DNA of 64,000 nt from Ariolimax columbianus. Its lineage: Eukaryota > Mollusca > Gastropoda > Stylommatophora > Arionidae. The stretch covers positions 35,984,953 through 36,048,952 of the forward strand of contig JAVGWX010000007.1 of the NCBI GenBank assembly GCA_036924085.1, read 5' to 3'. A program made the position numbers and the translations under genes. The notes beneath the pieces were generated by a model. The model had not been told where the DNA came from and searched no databases. It saw only the letters and a program-made list of their open reading frames with translations. Positions 35,105 through 47,959 of the stretch are shown piece by piece. Numbering within the stretch: position 1 is the first letter of the stretch; each line of letters begins with the position of its first letter.

Positions 35105-35965
35105 CTTGCCAGTCAGTAGCTGCATGCATGCTGGCCTCTACAGCCATCTGGGTACCATGCCGTGCAAGAGCACAGGCAGCTGTGTCACCGGTTCACATGT
35201 TATAACTCGCTTGAATACCTCCCCAAAGCAGTGTTCATCCCCAAAGAGGGGACTTGCAAGTCCAGCAACCTCGTTTATTCCATCATTTGTCTGCAGTGTT
35301 ATATGACATACATCGAAGACAGGTCAAGAGCTGCGTGCATGTTTCAATGACATCTGTAACCGCACTGGTTTCCCAACCGCCTGCTACTTCAATGCCCTAG
35401 GCACCAGATAAATCCAGTTAGTGTCACAGGCATAATTTCTTGCTCCTTTGATGCTCATCATCGATTCCAACTTGAGAACAAACTGATTTCCAGTATGAAT
35501 TGCCTCCAGCCACATGTATCAACATTTTCCATATCATTCTCATCTCCTCCTCCCTACCTTCCTCTTTTCTCTGAACCCATATCACCATTTTGTGTTTCTG
35601 TATTTGGCCACTACTGGCTTATCTGGCCTTCTCCCGCATCATGGCAATACCACTTCATCTCACCTTTCTCTATAATTTGTTATCCATCCTCCGACACACG
35701 AGGAGCGTTGTGAAAGTTTATTGTGTTATCCAGATAAATACCTTTGTTTTCTACTTCTTAATATACTTATTTAATGTATACTTCCCTTCTTCTACGATTC
35801 GCTAGTCGTCATTGTTGTTTGCTGTCTCTAATGAAGGCCTTTTAGCTGCAACGTGCGTTTTATTTGTGTTTTTGTCTTAACTGATCTTGCCAATAATTTT
35901 TTTTAACACTTTATTTTCATCCCCTGTGCTGCCGCAGCCTCAGCCTCATTTTAATTAAATTTTTA
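35105..35965 (+). mobile_element. Penelope-like element 3' end with GIY-YIG remnant
   Basis: The plus strand encodes SNLVYSIICLQCYMTYIEDRS, the Cys-containing VYxIxCxxC..YIG entry of the Penelope GIY-YIG endonuclease with YIG changed to YIE, then SVTGII and RFQLENKLIS. The 3' part ending GTGCTGCCGCAGCCTCAG is shared with 44560-45215. Confidence 0.75.
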
Positions 35966-36238
35966 ATCCAGCATACATGTTTTCATCTCAAATGGTTGAC
36001 ATGTATGACGTACATACACTTACACGTATTCACAGTCAACGTGACTGCAATGAATTTGTCCACTTACTGAACTATTCCACTGAAGAGTGTACACAAATAA
36101 AACCATATGCAAAGAAACTTGACAGGTTGTTGCAAATATATATGTATCTATTCAGGATTTTATTTCACAACAACTTCATCTCTGCTCCTGATTTTGTGGC
36201 AGCTCTAATAGTGGTGCAAGTGCAATCGCAACAAGGTC

Positions 36239-38062
36239 ACTCACTCACAGACCAAGTAACACGCTTGACAACCTCACTCACTTACAGACCAAGTAACACG
36301 CTTGACAACCTCACTCACTTACAGACCAAGTAACACGCTTGACAACCTCACTCACTTACAGACCAAGTAACACGCTTGACAACCTCACTCACTTACAGAC
36401 CAAGTAACACGCTTGACAACCTCACTCACTCACAGACCAAGTAACACGCTTGACAACCTCACTCACTCACAGACCAAGTAACACGCTTGACAACCTCACT
36501 CACTCCCAGACCAAGTAACACGCTTGACAACCTCACTCACTCACAGACCAAGTAACACGCTTGACAACCTCACTCACTTACAGACCAAGTAACACGCTTG
36601 ACAACCTCACTCACTTACAGACCAAGTAACACGCTTGACAACCTCACTCACTTACAGACCAAGTAACACGCTTGACAACCTCACTCACTTACAGACCAAG
36701 TAACACGCTTGACAACCTCACTCACTTACAGACCAAGTAACACGCTTGACAACCTCACTCACTCACAGACCAAGTAACACGCTTGACAACCTCACTCACT
36801 CACAGACCAAGTAACACGCTTGACAACCTCACTCACTTACAGACCAAGTAACACGCTTGACAACCTCACTCACTTACAGACCAAGTAACACGCTTGACAA
36901 CCTCACTCACTCACAGACCAAGTAACACGCTTGACAACCTCACTCACTCACAGACCAAGTAACACGCTTGACAACCTCACTCACTTACAGACCAAGTAAC
37001 ACGCTTGACAACCTCACTCACTCACAGACCAAGTAACACGCTTGACAACCTCACTCACTTACAGACCAAGTAACACGCTTGACAACCTCACTCACTTACA
37101 GACCAAGTAACACGCTTGACAACCTCACTCACTTACAGACCAAGTAACACGCTTGACAACCTCACTCACTTACAGACCAAGTAACACGCTTGACAACCTC
37201 ACTCACTCACAGACCAAGTAACACGCTTGACAACCTCACTCACTCACAGACCAAGTAACACGCTTGACAACCTCACTCACTCACAGACCAAGTAACACGC
37301 TTGACAACCTCACTCACTCACAGACCAAGTAACACGCTTGACAACCTCACTCACTCACAGACCAAGTAACACGCTTGACAACCTCACTCACTTACAGACC
37401 AAGTAACACGCTTGACAACCTCACTCACTTACAGACCAAGTAACACGCTTGACAACCTCACTCACTTACAGACCAAGTAACACGCTTGACAACCTCACTC
37501 ACTTACAGACCAAGTAACACGCTTGACAACCTCACTCACTCACAGACCAAGTAACATGCTTGACAACCTCACTCACTTACAGACCAAGTAACACGCTTGA
37601 CAACCTCACTCACTCACAGACCAAGTAACATGCTTGACAACCTCACTCACTTACAGACCAAGTAACACGCTTGACAACCTCACTCACTTACAGACCAAGT
37701 AACACGCTTGACAACCTCACTCACTCACAGACCAAGTAACACGCTTGACAACCTCACTCACTTACAGACCAAGTAACACGCTTGACAACCTCACTCACTC
37801 ACAGACCAAGTAACACGCTTGACAACCTCACTCACTCACAGACCAAGTAACACGCTTGACAACCTCACTCACTCACAGACCAAGTAACACGCTTGACAAC
37901 CTCACTCACTCACAGACCAAGTAACACGCTTGACAACCTCACTCACTCACAGACCAAGTAACACGCTTGACAACCTCACTCACTTACAGACCAAGTAACA
38001 CGCTTGACAACCTCACTCACTTACAGACCAAGTAACACGCTTGACAACCTCACTCACTCCCG
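36239..38062. repeat. 37-bp satellite, about 49 units
   Basis: Units read CAGACCAAGTAACACGCTTG then ACAACCTCACTCACTYA and are nearly identical apart from the Y position (C or T) and rare changes (CATGCTTG near 37555 and 37628). Because 37 is not a multiple of three, open frames are short. Confidence 0.98.
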
Positions 38063-38150
38063 ACTATGGATCACATATCTGCTTCACTGTGTCATTTCCT
38101 CACTCACTCACGACTATGGATCACATATCTGCTTCACTGTGTCATTACAT
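38063..38150. repeat. tandem pair of about 47 bp next to the satellite
   Basis: CGACTATGGATCACATATCT occurs twice, each followed by GCTTCACTGTGTCATT. Confidence 0.9.
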
Positions 38151-38731
38151 TTTTCTTATCTCACATTATTCTCAACTACACACACATGCATGTGTTTGTG
38201 CATATATGTGTGTGTGTAGTTTGGAATGAGTTCTGTGTGTTCAGAAAAATATTATCATATTTATATACACACACACATTTATATGTATAGATATATCTTT
38301 GTTTTAGAGTTTCATGTACAAAGTCGAATAGGTATATATGTACAACAGTACACTAAAACATATGTGGGATTGTACTCTTATACACTAGTGTACATACATA
38401 TATATATATCGTTTCAATAACTGTTCACAATACAGAAGGCATTAACAAATGTAAAGCTGGTCACCTCATAGCACATGCTGCCATTGGGGATCAGTTCCAT
38501 TCTTCAATATCTAGCTTTTTTCAAACTCAGGTTCCCATTTATAGATGGGTAAACTTGAACGTGACGTGACCAGGCTGCATACACTGGTAAATCTGTTATT
38601 ACATACAAGTGCTAAAAGGGGTAAGCTTTCTCAAATGTAGGTGCTGCTCTACAGGCAGAAGACATTGAAGTTTCACAAATGCACTGGTCTTTCATTTTGT
38701 CTTTTCACTTATCTGGTTATGCCTTTCAGCG

Positions 38732-38965
38732 TTAGGTTATGAAGAGATCTCTAGAACAAGCACATCTGTGTACCCCACGCACAGTGTTAATCACCACCTC
38801 AGATCTTTCCATAAGCCAGCTTTTTCGTGATCTGCTGTTGGCCTTGAATCCATTGTATCTAAATAGCAATGATATACTCCTGATCCTCTTTTCTTCGATG
38901 ATATCCTCAGCCTTGTTGTTTATCCCACAGATATTTATCGTGCAAATCTTAACTTCAGCTATCAT
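38732..38965 (-). mobile_element. LINE endonuclease N-terminal fragment
   Basis: The minus strand reads VKICTINICGINNKAEDIIE, the first strand and Asn position of the APE-type endonuclease of RTE-like LINEs (W to I change). Confidence 0.65.
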
Positions 38966-39809
38966 TGTAAGTGTCGTTTCTCGAAAACAATTCTGTATTC
39001 CCTAAGCGTGAATAAAAATCAATAAAAATCCACTGTTGGCTTGCTAGGCCAGTCACAGTTTAATCATCACCCTTTTAAAATGGTACTGACTGTACTAGAC
39101 TTGACATTCTCTCCAGAAAACACATATTCCGATGATTTGGTGTATGAAAGAGGCCTGGAAAAAAACACCTTTCCCAGATGTGCCACTATTTTGGTGTGAT
39201 CGAGCACCTATGCTGGGACAGTTCAATGATATCATCGACATGTCCCGCTAAAATGGAACATCCCAGCTCAGCAAGTCATGCATACAAATGCTGAAAGAAC
39301 ACTGGTTGTTTTAAGACAATGACCTTCAAATACAACTCTGTAACACACACCCACAATTCAATACACAGACATGTACCACATGTCTGGAAATTAGCAACAA
39401 AGATGGCGCTGTAACCGGCTGCGGGTCTACATCGCTCTACTGTTTTAGTTCATTATGGATGATGCCAGACCACGGATTTGCCTGGAATTCACACTAGTCG
39501 ACGACTTACACTTGTGTTCACGGAAACGTGGTGTTGTTTTCCATTTGAACTGATTAATTCATTGGTTTTTTTCCATCTGTTTTTTTTCCATCTGATTATT
39601 CTGGAATGGACATCGGCTATGTGAACAGCACTACACTTGAACCTGTGTCGTATTTCACGGTCTAGTTCATGTGGTTGAACTTCACGAGATTGATACCCTT
39701 CGCCCTAGCTGCAAACAGAGTCAATTTTGGTGTGTGAAATTTAGACACGACTATAATTGACTGAACACAACCAGGGGAGAGATGCTAAACTCACTCACAC
39801 GCTTGTGGT

Positions 39810-40035
39810 TATGGGAAAGGCAACGTTAGATGTCATCCCCCCTCCGCTGCCTTGTGGAATACCTGTTTATGGGAAAGGCTTCGGGGGTAAACCCCGAGGA
39901 AAAGTCTGCATCCTGTGCTATCTCCAGTCGTCTCGATAAATATTTTGCCACTGGACAAGGGCAACTCAGGAGAGTGAGGTTGACAACAGGTGCAGTTTCT
40001 TCCTCACTTTAATCCAAATCTCCGCGCAAGTCACC
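39810..40035 (+). mobile_element. SINE family E-related copy
   Basis: GGGAAAGGCTTCGGGGGTAAA, CCTGTGCTATCTCCAGTCGT, TTTTGCCACTGGAC and GCAGTTTCTTCCTCAC match 33735-33935. Confidence 0.6.
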
Positions 40036-40514
40036 CATTTCAGTGGACCCAGCAAGAAAAAAGACTGTCCACACGGTTGAACAAAGAGAGTGGCCTTCAT
40101 CACTTGCGAAGGATGAATGAGCGAACCACATGGGAGTGCTAACAAACTTTAGGGGGTATTCAGGCAGAGAGAACAACGATTGGTCATGTAATCACAGTAG
40201 AGATGATAAACAAAGGGGATTCACTCGGAAGATGAAATGACAGACTACCACCGGGTCATTATCTCTCTGGGGAGAGATTGGAGGGTGGTGTCGTGGGAAA
40301 GTGGACTCAAGATTATACAACTAATAAGTGAATATGTCCAGGATTTTGATGCTGTCATTTATACCGATTAGGGTTTCTTTGCTAGAGTGAGAGGAACGGT
40401 GCATACTTGACAATAATGTCCAATATTAGAATGGAGATAGAGACAGTGACTTCAGGTCATCTGGGACCTCTTTGATAGGGGCTGTAATTGTCTCTGACTC
40501 AATCCTTGCTTCGG

Positions 40515-40725
40515 GAGGCTGATTGTGGCCTGAGTGGATAGTAGACAAAATACAGGCCTTGAACCTTCGGAAACTTGTGTGGATCTTCTATCCTGGCCAT
40601 GCTAGGGTTTGTGGGAATGAACGAGATGACATTCTGAGCTCAAGGGCACCTGCAGTGGGAACATTGGCATTGGATAGCGGTGACATTTTGAAGTTGATCA
40701 ACGACTGCCTTTTGCCAATATAATA
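40515..40725 (+). mobile_element. RNase H-like retroelement fragment
   Basis: It reads LVWIFYPGHARVCGNERDD then GTLALDSGDILKLINDCLL, the same family as 19480-19850 and better preserved (GNE kept). Confidence 0.7.
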
Positions 40726-41111
40726 TATAAACACGACCATTTAATCTAGTCCACATTTTTGTAAACCGTCTAGGATATTCCTACATAAGCCATTTCCAAA
40801 TGAGAAAAGATATTGTGTATGTTTATTTGAAAACATTTTCTCATTAAGATACTATTTTTATAATTTTGCTTTCTTGTCATTTGAGACAAAGGCTCGTCAG
40901 CTTCTTCCTCCTAATTTGTGAAATATTCAATGATGCATTTTTTTTCAAAAATGGACTATCTTTATCATTCAAGCCTTACAGGTTTTATTGACTGCAACAG
41001 TAAATGGTCTTGGGTAAGGACAGAATTTGCGATTAATTTTCTGCTTCTTAAAATAGCATGCAACGTTTTCTATGTATGTTAATGGCATGGTTGTTACTAC
41101 ATCAAGAATAA

Positions 41112-41318
41112 ATGAGGCTATACAGAGATAATTGCTCCACAAGTCTGCTCACATCAACCCTTCTTCAACTCCAGGGGTGTCCGATTTCCTGTACTAAGGA
41201 AAACAGACAATTCAGGGCTCAGATTGGCTTATTTAGCCATCTTCGAACTCATGCGAACAGTGAATTTAGGCAAAGTGGTCCTCATCGATTACGATGGATG
41301 AACAACAATTGCTACTAA
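41112..41318 (+). mobile_element. LINE C-terminal zinc-finger fragment
   Basis: It reads FRAQIGLFSHLRTH, preceded by a Cys pair region, the IGLxSHLRTH tail of invertebrate LINEs. Confidence 0.7.
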
Positions 41319-42129
41319 TACCCAAATAATTGTTTTTATTATTCTTTATCCTCTGCCCTTCATTTTGATCTATATGTACATGTTCATAAAAGCAATGAAC
41401 AAAATATTTATGTTTAAGCATGCACACTTCACTGTTTAAAACACAAATCAGGCACAGTGTGCTAACAAATTCATGAGTGAAAAAGTGAATATCTAGAATG
41501 CCATAACAAGATGGCTAGAAGAACAAAGACGCTCAAAGGACACACGGTTGCGGAGGGAATTGATTGTTAACTCTATTAGACATGACACGATGATGTTCAG
41601 TATCACTTTCCCCATCACTGGAAGACATTTTTTCTGGCTACCTCAACAGAAAGCAGACATAACAGAGACATAATGGTTCAACTGTTCGAGGAAGTCAGAC
41701 CTGCCTGTGGTGTGACGAATGTTCACCTTATATACCACAGTGCAGGACCAACAATTAAACCACAGACACTTTTCTTATTGTATCACAGAAAAATGTTGTT
41801 ATGGCTTTTCCCCCCTGATAAGCCTGAGGAATAAAGGCAGCTTACCCCTGCAGTGTGCAGCAAGCAAAAAACCTGGCCTCACTAGCAATGGAACTCATGT
41901 CCTCCAGCTTGGAAGACGGGTATCCTAACAACTACCATATGCTCATCTTTTAATGTACAACATTCAAATTGTAATGGACTTTTTCAAATTGGATCCTGTA
42001 CGGGCAAGACATACTCCTATGGGATTTGCAACCGTTATAAAAAGTGAGTGCTGAAATCAGATGTATTAGGCCTTTTGGCTTAAAACACAGTACAATGCAC
42101 TCTGCCTTCAGAAGCAAAATGAATGGAAG

Positions 42130-42560
42130 GCAGGCAAAAACATATTGTGTGTTATCAAATTTGGCACATCTTGTTTATGTTGAGCCAATCCTGTCACACA
42201 GAACTGAATCATGGACAATCATAACAAGTAGGAATGTCAACAATCAGTAAACAAACAAAAAGAATCACACAGTTTAAAGAAGTATGTTTAGAATCTTATG
42301 GACATCCAACATATGGAAGTGTCATGGACAATCGGTAAGCAAGCAAGCAGACAGGAGACAAACAGAAATATGGGTTTATAGAAGTATGTTTAGAATCTTC
42401 TGGATAACCAACATTTGGAAGTGTCATGGACAATCGATGATCAAGCAAGGAGATGAACAATCAGCAAAGAAGCAAGGAGATGAACAATCAGCAAAGAAGC
42501 AAGAAAGTACTGGAGACCACAAAGAGATATATTAGACAGCTAGGTAGACTAATAAGGGCA
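42130..42560 (+). mobile_element. RTE-like LINE C-terminal fragment with internal duplication
   Basis: It retains SHRTESWTI and YRSMFRIFWITNIWKCHGQS; the YRSMFRI segment and its DNA are repeated about 108 bp apart. Confidence 0.65.
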
Positions 42561-42659
42561 GACTGGCACATTAAGAGAAGTGGAGCATGAGGGCACCACT
42601 GTGACAACTGGCAAAACTGCTGGGAGAAATTAATAGAATGTCAAATGGTGCTGGACAGT

Positions 42660-43420
42660 TGAACATCCTGGCATGCAAGAGAGTCGAGAATACAAATGAT
42701 AGACAGTACTAGAGACAAGAGAGTCAAGAACATAATAGATAGACAGTACTAGTGACAAGAAAAGAGTCAAGAATATAACTGATAGTACTAGGAACAAGAA
42801 GAGAGTCAAGAATATAACTGATAGTACTAGGAACAAGAAGAGAGTCAAGAATATAACTGATAGTACCAGGAACAAGAAGCGAGTCCAGAATATAACTGAT
42901 AGTACTAGGAACAAGAAGAGAGTCAAGAATATAACTGATAGTACTAGGAACAAGAAGAGAGTCAAGAATATAACTGATAGTACTAGGAACAAGAAGAGAG
43001 TCAAGAATATAACTGATAGTACCAGGAACAAGAAGAGAGTCAAGAATATAACTGATAGTACTAGGAACAAGAAGAGAGTCAAGAATATAACTGATAGTAC
43101 TAGGAACAAGAAGAGAGTCAAGAATATAACTGATAGTACTAGGAACAAGAAGAGAGTCAAGAATATAACTGATAGTACTAGGAACAAGAAGAGAGTCAAG
43201 AATATAACTGATAGTACTAGGAACAAGAAGAGAGTCAAGAATATAACTGATAGTACTAGGAACAAGAAGAGAGTCAAGAATATAACTGATAGTACCAGGA
43301 ACAAGAAGAGAGTCAAGAATATAACTGATAGTACTAGGAACAAGAAGAGAGTCAAGAATATAACTGATAGTACTAGGAACAAGAAGAGAGTCAAGAATAT
43401 AACTGATAGACGGAACTAGA
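42660..43420. repeat. 39-bp minisatellite, about 17 units
   Basis: Units contain AGAGAGTCAAGAATATAACT and GATAGTACTAGGAACAAG. The minus strand has two long open frames (about 250 residues each) made only of the repeat; the unit length divisible by three explains them. Confidence 0.97.
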
Positions 43421-43439
43421 GACACAAAGTTGTGACGAC

Positions 43440-44390
43440 CCCCATGATGATGGTGATGCCACATTTGCTTGTATGGATGTTACAGAACACAATAATAATC
43501 TTTGCTCAACATGGAATGATCACGTCAATGATAATTATTTTCAACAATACTATTTCGTCTTGGCAATGAAACCACACACTTCTTCACCTAGTCATTCACT
43601 CACTCTCTCTCTCTCTTCAATAAACTTACACATGGACAAGTGCATTCACCCCCCAGTTCATGTTTTAAAAAAAATAACACAGTACAGCCAATGAATCAGT
43701 TCTCGGCGGTCATATAAAAATGCCCTACGTTCTCCACCAAAAGTGCTACGAAGTTTACACAAATTTCTAGCTGTTATACCACATGCATACATACGTTTTT
43801 ATTCTCAACAGCGTAGATTTTTTTGTATAAGGTAGCCTGGTTTTGTTTTAGGTATTTCAATGTACTTTGTACTCAGAGCTTTCCCACTTCAGTCAAATGT
43901 GCATATTGTGACAATATGAGGTAACACTTTTGCAAAACCTGTTCACATAAATTATATTTCTCTGAAAGTCACTGTAGCACATTTGTTGTATGTCTGTAAA
44001 GTCTAATAAATGACTAGTCAGTGAAATTTCCATTTTTTGCGATGAAAATGAAAAAGTCTTAACAACTTATGGTCTCTGGGTTAAAAATGGTATCATTTTA
44101 TCAGTATAAATAATGTACATATTTTGAATAAAGAAATATATTGTTCAACCAACATAAAATGAACTGGAATTCTTGCCACATATATCAATGTCCAATTGTT
44201 TATTTATATTTAAAAATAAAATCAATCTATTTAATAAATATACAGACCTTTTTTGTAACCGATATGCAAATGATTTACTTTCTTGAAATTGATCAAGAAC
44301 TCCAGTAACTAATGAGCAGAAATTTTGTCACAACTTTTTGTTTTCAATGATAAAACTTGTATAATCAAACTTTCATTAAAACCTTTCAGC
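43440..44390. other. intergenic AT-rich DNA, nothing recognised
   Basis: No exon, motif or array is visible. Confidence 0.5.
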
Positions 44391-44559
44391 TCCCTATAAA
44401 GCACACGGCTTCAATATATACACATCAAGTTCCAGCTCTGTCCACAACTTCCCGGCTTCCTTTATGTTTTGTCTTGTGCTCTCTACTCTGTGTGTGTTTT
44501 GGTCTGTCTTCGCTTCTCTCAGAGATTGCCTTGTAATGTTTTCAGTGGGTTTCCTTAAT

Positions 44560-45215
44560 GTGGGTCCAGTCCAACACTTTTTCATGGGTTCCCCAATCTC
44601 CAGCCACTTCAATGGTCCTGAACACCGAGGCAAAGCTGATGTCAGTGTCACAGGTATAGTTCCTTGCTTCTCTGATGATTGCCATCGATTCACACTTGAG
44701 AACAAACTGATCTCCTGCATCAGCTGTCTGTTACTTGACATTAATATCTTCCATACCCTTTCCTAAATCCTCATCTCATCCCTGCCTCCATCTATCTGCT
44801 TTTCTCTTTACCTATATCACCATTTGGTCTTTCCATATTTGGCCACTACCTATCTGGCCTTCTCCCACTTCCTACAGCCTCCAGGCCACTTCATCTTGCC
44901 TCTGTCATTTGAGATCCTGCAATCGACCTGTGAGGAGCAATGTGATGATTTTACAGAAGATAAGTATCCTATTTTCACCTTTATATATTGATATCCCCCA
45001 TTGATGTATTCTTCCCTTCTTCTATGATTTGCTAGTTCATTATTGTTCATTTCCCTGGTGAAAACCTATTGGTCGTAACGTTAAGTTTCGTTTGTGTTTT
45101 CGTCTTAGTGCAGTATCTGACCATACCTATTTATAATTTTTGTTCACTTCATGATTTTTTACACTTTATGTCCACGGTGCTGCCGCAGCCTCACCTTATT
45201 TTAATCCAACACTAG
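44560..45215 (+). mobile_element. Penelope-like element 3' end, second copy
   Basis: It encodes SHFNGPEHRGKADVSVTGIV then RFTLENKLIS, the end of the GIY-YIG domain, and shares the CTTCTATGATTTGCTAGT and TGCTGCCGCAGCCTCA 3' region with 35105-35965. Confidence 0.7.
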
Positions 45216-45299
45216 TGCTTTTTTCTCACATCATGTTCCGCTGATATCTGTCTGTTTCTTTCTAACAGTTCCACATTAGTGATCTTATATTTTATAATT

Positions 45300-45895
45300 T
45301 GAATCTATCTATTCTGTGCAGGCACCCATTTGTGAAAGTCTGTAGTTGCTTTCCATAGCACCATGTCATACAGAAGAGGTTCACACCGACTGTCTTGTCA
45401 TTAGCCTCTAGCTGGTCATCCGTCGTACGTGTGTGTGTAGTAGATTTTGGCAGGTCATGAGATCTTTCTGGTCCTGGACAGCTCTGCATGCACAGATTTC
45501 GTTGTTGCTGCATCCCCATCTCAGCACGTTCATTCTGCATCGGGCGACCTCAGACCGAAGTCTATTTAAGGTTCTCTATATTGGATATGGGAGGTGTGTT
45601 CCTGGGGTCTGTTGCTTGTCATGCCAGTTCTTGATGCAATGCTCTCTAAGAGAGAGAGATTGTGTTCTTTGTAGGAAACTCAATTTAGACATAAGCCTCG
45701 TTTTCTGCATTAGGTGTCTTGGATTGTTGGTCTGTTTGGCTATCTTAATTTCTGCAGTAATGCTCCTTCTACTCCAGGGGGCTGCTATACCAAGTATGGG
45801 ATATTCATTGTACAATAGGGATTGGCTGAAACTTGTTGTTGTGTTGTTTTTGTTGGCCTTCATGTTTCAGAGCCATACATTAGAATAGACTTTAC
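45300..45895 (-). mobile_element. jockey-like LINE C-terminal fragment
   Basis: The minus strand reads YPILGIAAPWSRRSITAEIK then KQTNNPRH, and further on the Cys/His-poor tail region. It matches the order of the same segment in 49600-51330. Confidence 0.7.
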
Positions 45896-47290
45896 TTTGG
45901 AGTTGAAGATTTTCATTTTTGTGTTGGATTGACTTACTTCTGATGTCCACATGTTCCCCAATGCAATGCAAGCTCATCTAAATGTTCTGTCCATATACAT
46001 TTCCTTCCTTATCGTTAATGAAACCATTTACTCGCTCATATTTTGATGTTAGTTTCTTTGTGCAACTTGACAAGTTTTTCATTTTTGGTTTTACTGCAGC
46101 TTCCTCTGTATCTTTTGTTAACTCATCAAGATATTTTCTCTGGCCTCTTCTTACTTATTTATTAGCTTCTGTGTATATTTCCTGAGCCTTGGCTCCTAGT
46201 GTTTCTGTTTTTTCTTCTGTTCAAATCTGCCGCCAACATTTTTCTTTCCTGTATACTTGCTACAGTTTGTTGATATGCATGCTTTGTGTCCAGAACTTCT
46301 CCACTAGTCTTGTTCTATATATTTTGTATCTGTTGACAGTTCTCTTTGGTATCTTAGATTTCTTCTAGTTGTAAACACATGATACCTATTTGATGTCATG
46401 ATTTTAAATGTATCTTCTATGTCCGTGTTCCTAGGGTAAAAGTTAAAGGTGGGTCCCATGGCAACAATTGCTGTCGGGGATGAAGATAACTCTTCATAGA
46501 CTAAGCTACAGCCTATGTGAGGTGGGGTGGCCAGTTGCCTTCCTTGCTGTTTATACCTTCCCCAACTCATACGTCAGGAACCCATTTACAACTGGGTCGA
46601 CTGATGGAGCTTTCGTACACGGAACGAACCATGCCCTGATTTTTTTTCTGCCTGTCTGTGATTTCAAACTCTGGCGTGGCGTAATCCGTCATAGCAAGCC
46701 AGCTCACTGACGACTAGGCTACACGCTCCCGGGGAACCCCACATTACTGTTGTCTGTGGTTATATGCTGTATACCTTTCAAGTTTCATCTTTATTTTGGC
46801 TATCAGAAGATTGTCGTCTGATATCATGTGTGCTGCTATACATACTGCAAGATCATGTTATAATGATCTAAACTTATTAATTATACATATTTGATCAATC
46901 TGGTTTTCTCTCCTGTGGTCTGGTGACATCCATGTTGTCTTATGTGTTCTTTTATGTGGAAACACCCTGTCACCAATCAACAGTTGATTTTAAGTACAGA
47001 AATCCATAAGTAGCTCTGCATTTTCATTTTTTGTCTTGATTACATGTTTATTCATGATTTCTTGAAAACTGATATTATTCCTAACTTTAGTATATAGGCC
47101 TCCCATCAAAATCGTAAAGTCTTTCCATCTTCTTTTACCCATGTTATTTTGAAATCTATTGTCAAATTCTTCTTTCACTGAGTCGGCTTTATCATTGATT
47201 GGTGCATAACATTGGATAATGTGTTTTTTGTTTTTTTTTAGTTTTGAAAGTTAGAGTTAGGGAAGCATGACAAAAGATAAGGTTATCCTA
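45896..47290 (-). mobile_element. RTE-like LINE endonuclease region, split by a SINE F
   Basis: The minus strand encodes KEEFDNRFQNNMGKRRWKDF, ILMGGLYTKV (the GDLNAKV box, D to G) and MDFC, and after 46740 the FPHKxTHKTTW-like box. Linker sequence continues at 45900-46440. The SINE F copy at 46450-46738 interrupts it. Confidence 0.75.
46450..46738 (-). mobile_element. tRNA-derived SINE family F, diverged copy
   Basis: The minus strand starts CCCCGGGAGCGTGTAGCCTA (A box) with AGAGTTTGAAATCAC (B box). The body carries ACCCATTTACAACTGGGTCG, partly conserved in 29755-29953. Confidence 0.75.
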
Positions 47291-47559
47291 CTAGATAAAG
47301 TTGAGATCTGGCATACTCAAGTCTCTAGCACTTGATCCCTCAAAAGACAATGTTTGCTGTGGGAGAATGTCACTTTGTTCATGACTGTAGAGATACCACA
47401 TCTATCTATCTATATATATTCAGTCCACTTGTGTCGTTAGACGTTGTTGCATTTATTTTTGGCTGGCAAAAATCTGCTGGTGACTTGCTAGATTAATCCT
47501 AGTATCTATTACCAAACGTTAGGTTGGCTTCCCCTGAAATTGAAATTTTGGGACTGGTG

Positions 47560-47958
47560 GTGGTGGAAGCGTAAATTAGAGCAAGGTAGACCTGCAGCCT
47601 GTTAGGCGCCATCTATGCTGCTACACTAACCACATAACCAAGACCTGATGTTATAGCCACACAGTCCCCTTTTTGTGACATATTCTCTGTTGGGCGAGAA
47701 TCCCTAGAATAATTAGAGTTTATTTTAACTTGAATTTTGCTTGAGCAGCAGCTGTTAAGGCTACTCTTTTCTATTTGTAACTGCCAAGGAATTGTTAATG
47801 TGCGAGCGACTGCACATGGGTGTTGTGATCTCACTACTCAGAGATAAAGGACATTTTTACCAGATGATCCATGTAAAAAATCCCAGTCTCTTCACCATGA
47901 TTTGAACCCGCAACCTCCAGCACCGAGGCGAACACCTTACCTCGAGATCACTGGGTCC
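47560..47958 (-). mobile_element. tRNA-derived SINE family D copy
   Basis: The head on the minus strand is AGTGATCTCGAGGTAAGGTG and GCGGGTTCAAATCATGG; the body is shared with 9238-9672. Confidence 0.85.
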
Positions 47959-47959
47959 C

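Noticed and set aside
36239..38062. CRISPR-like array
   Set aside because: Units are continuous 37-bp tandem copies without unique spacers, in animal intergenic DNA and with no cas genes. It is a satellite.
39380..39560. Possible LINE 5' UTR (starts near AAGATGGCGCTGTAACC)
   Set aside because: GATGGCG-type starts occur in some LINEs, but no ORF1 or endonuclease follows and no second copy is seen.
42630..43464. Two roughly 250-residue hydrophobic proteins on the minus strand
   Set aside because: Both frames are the same 39-bp repeat read in different phases; no unique domain, no splice or promoter context.
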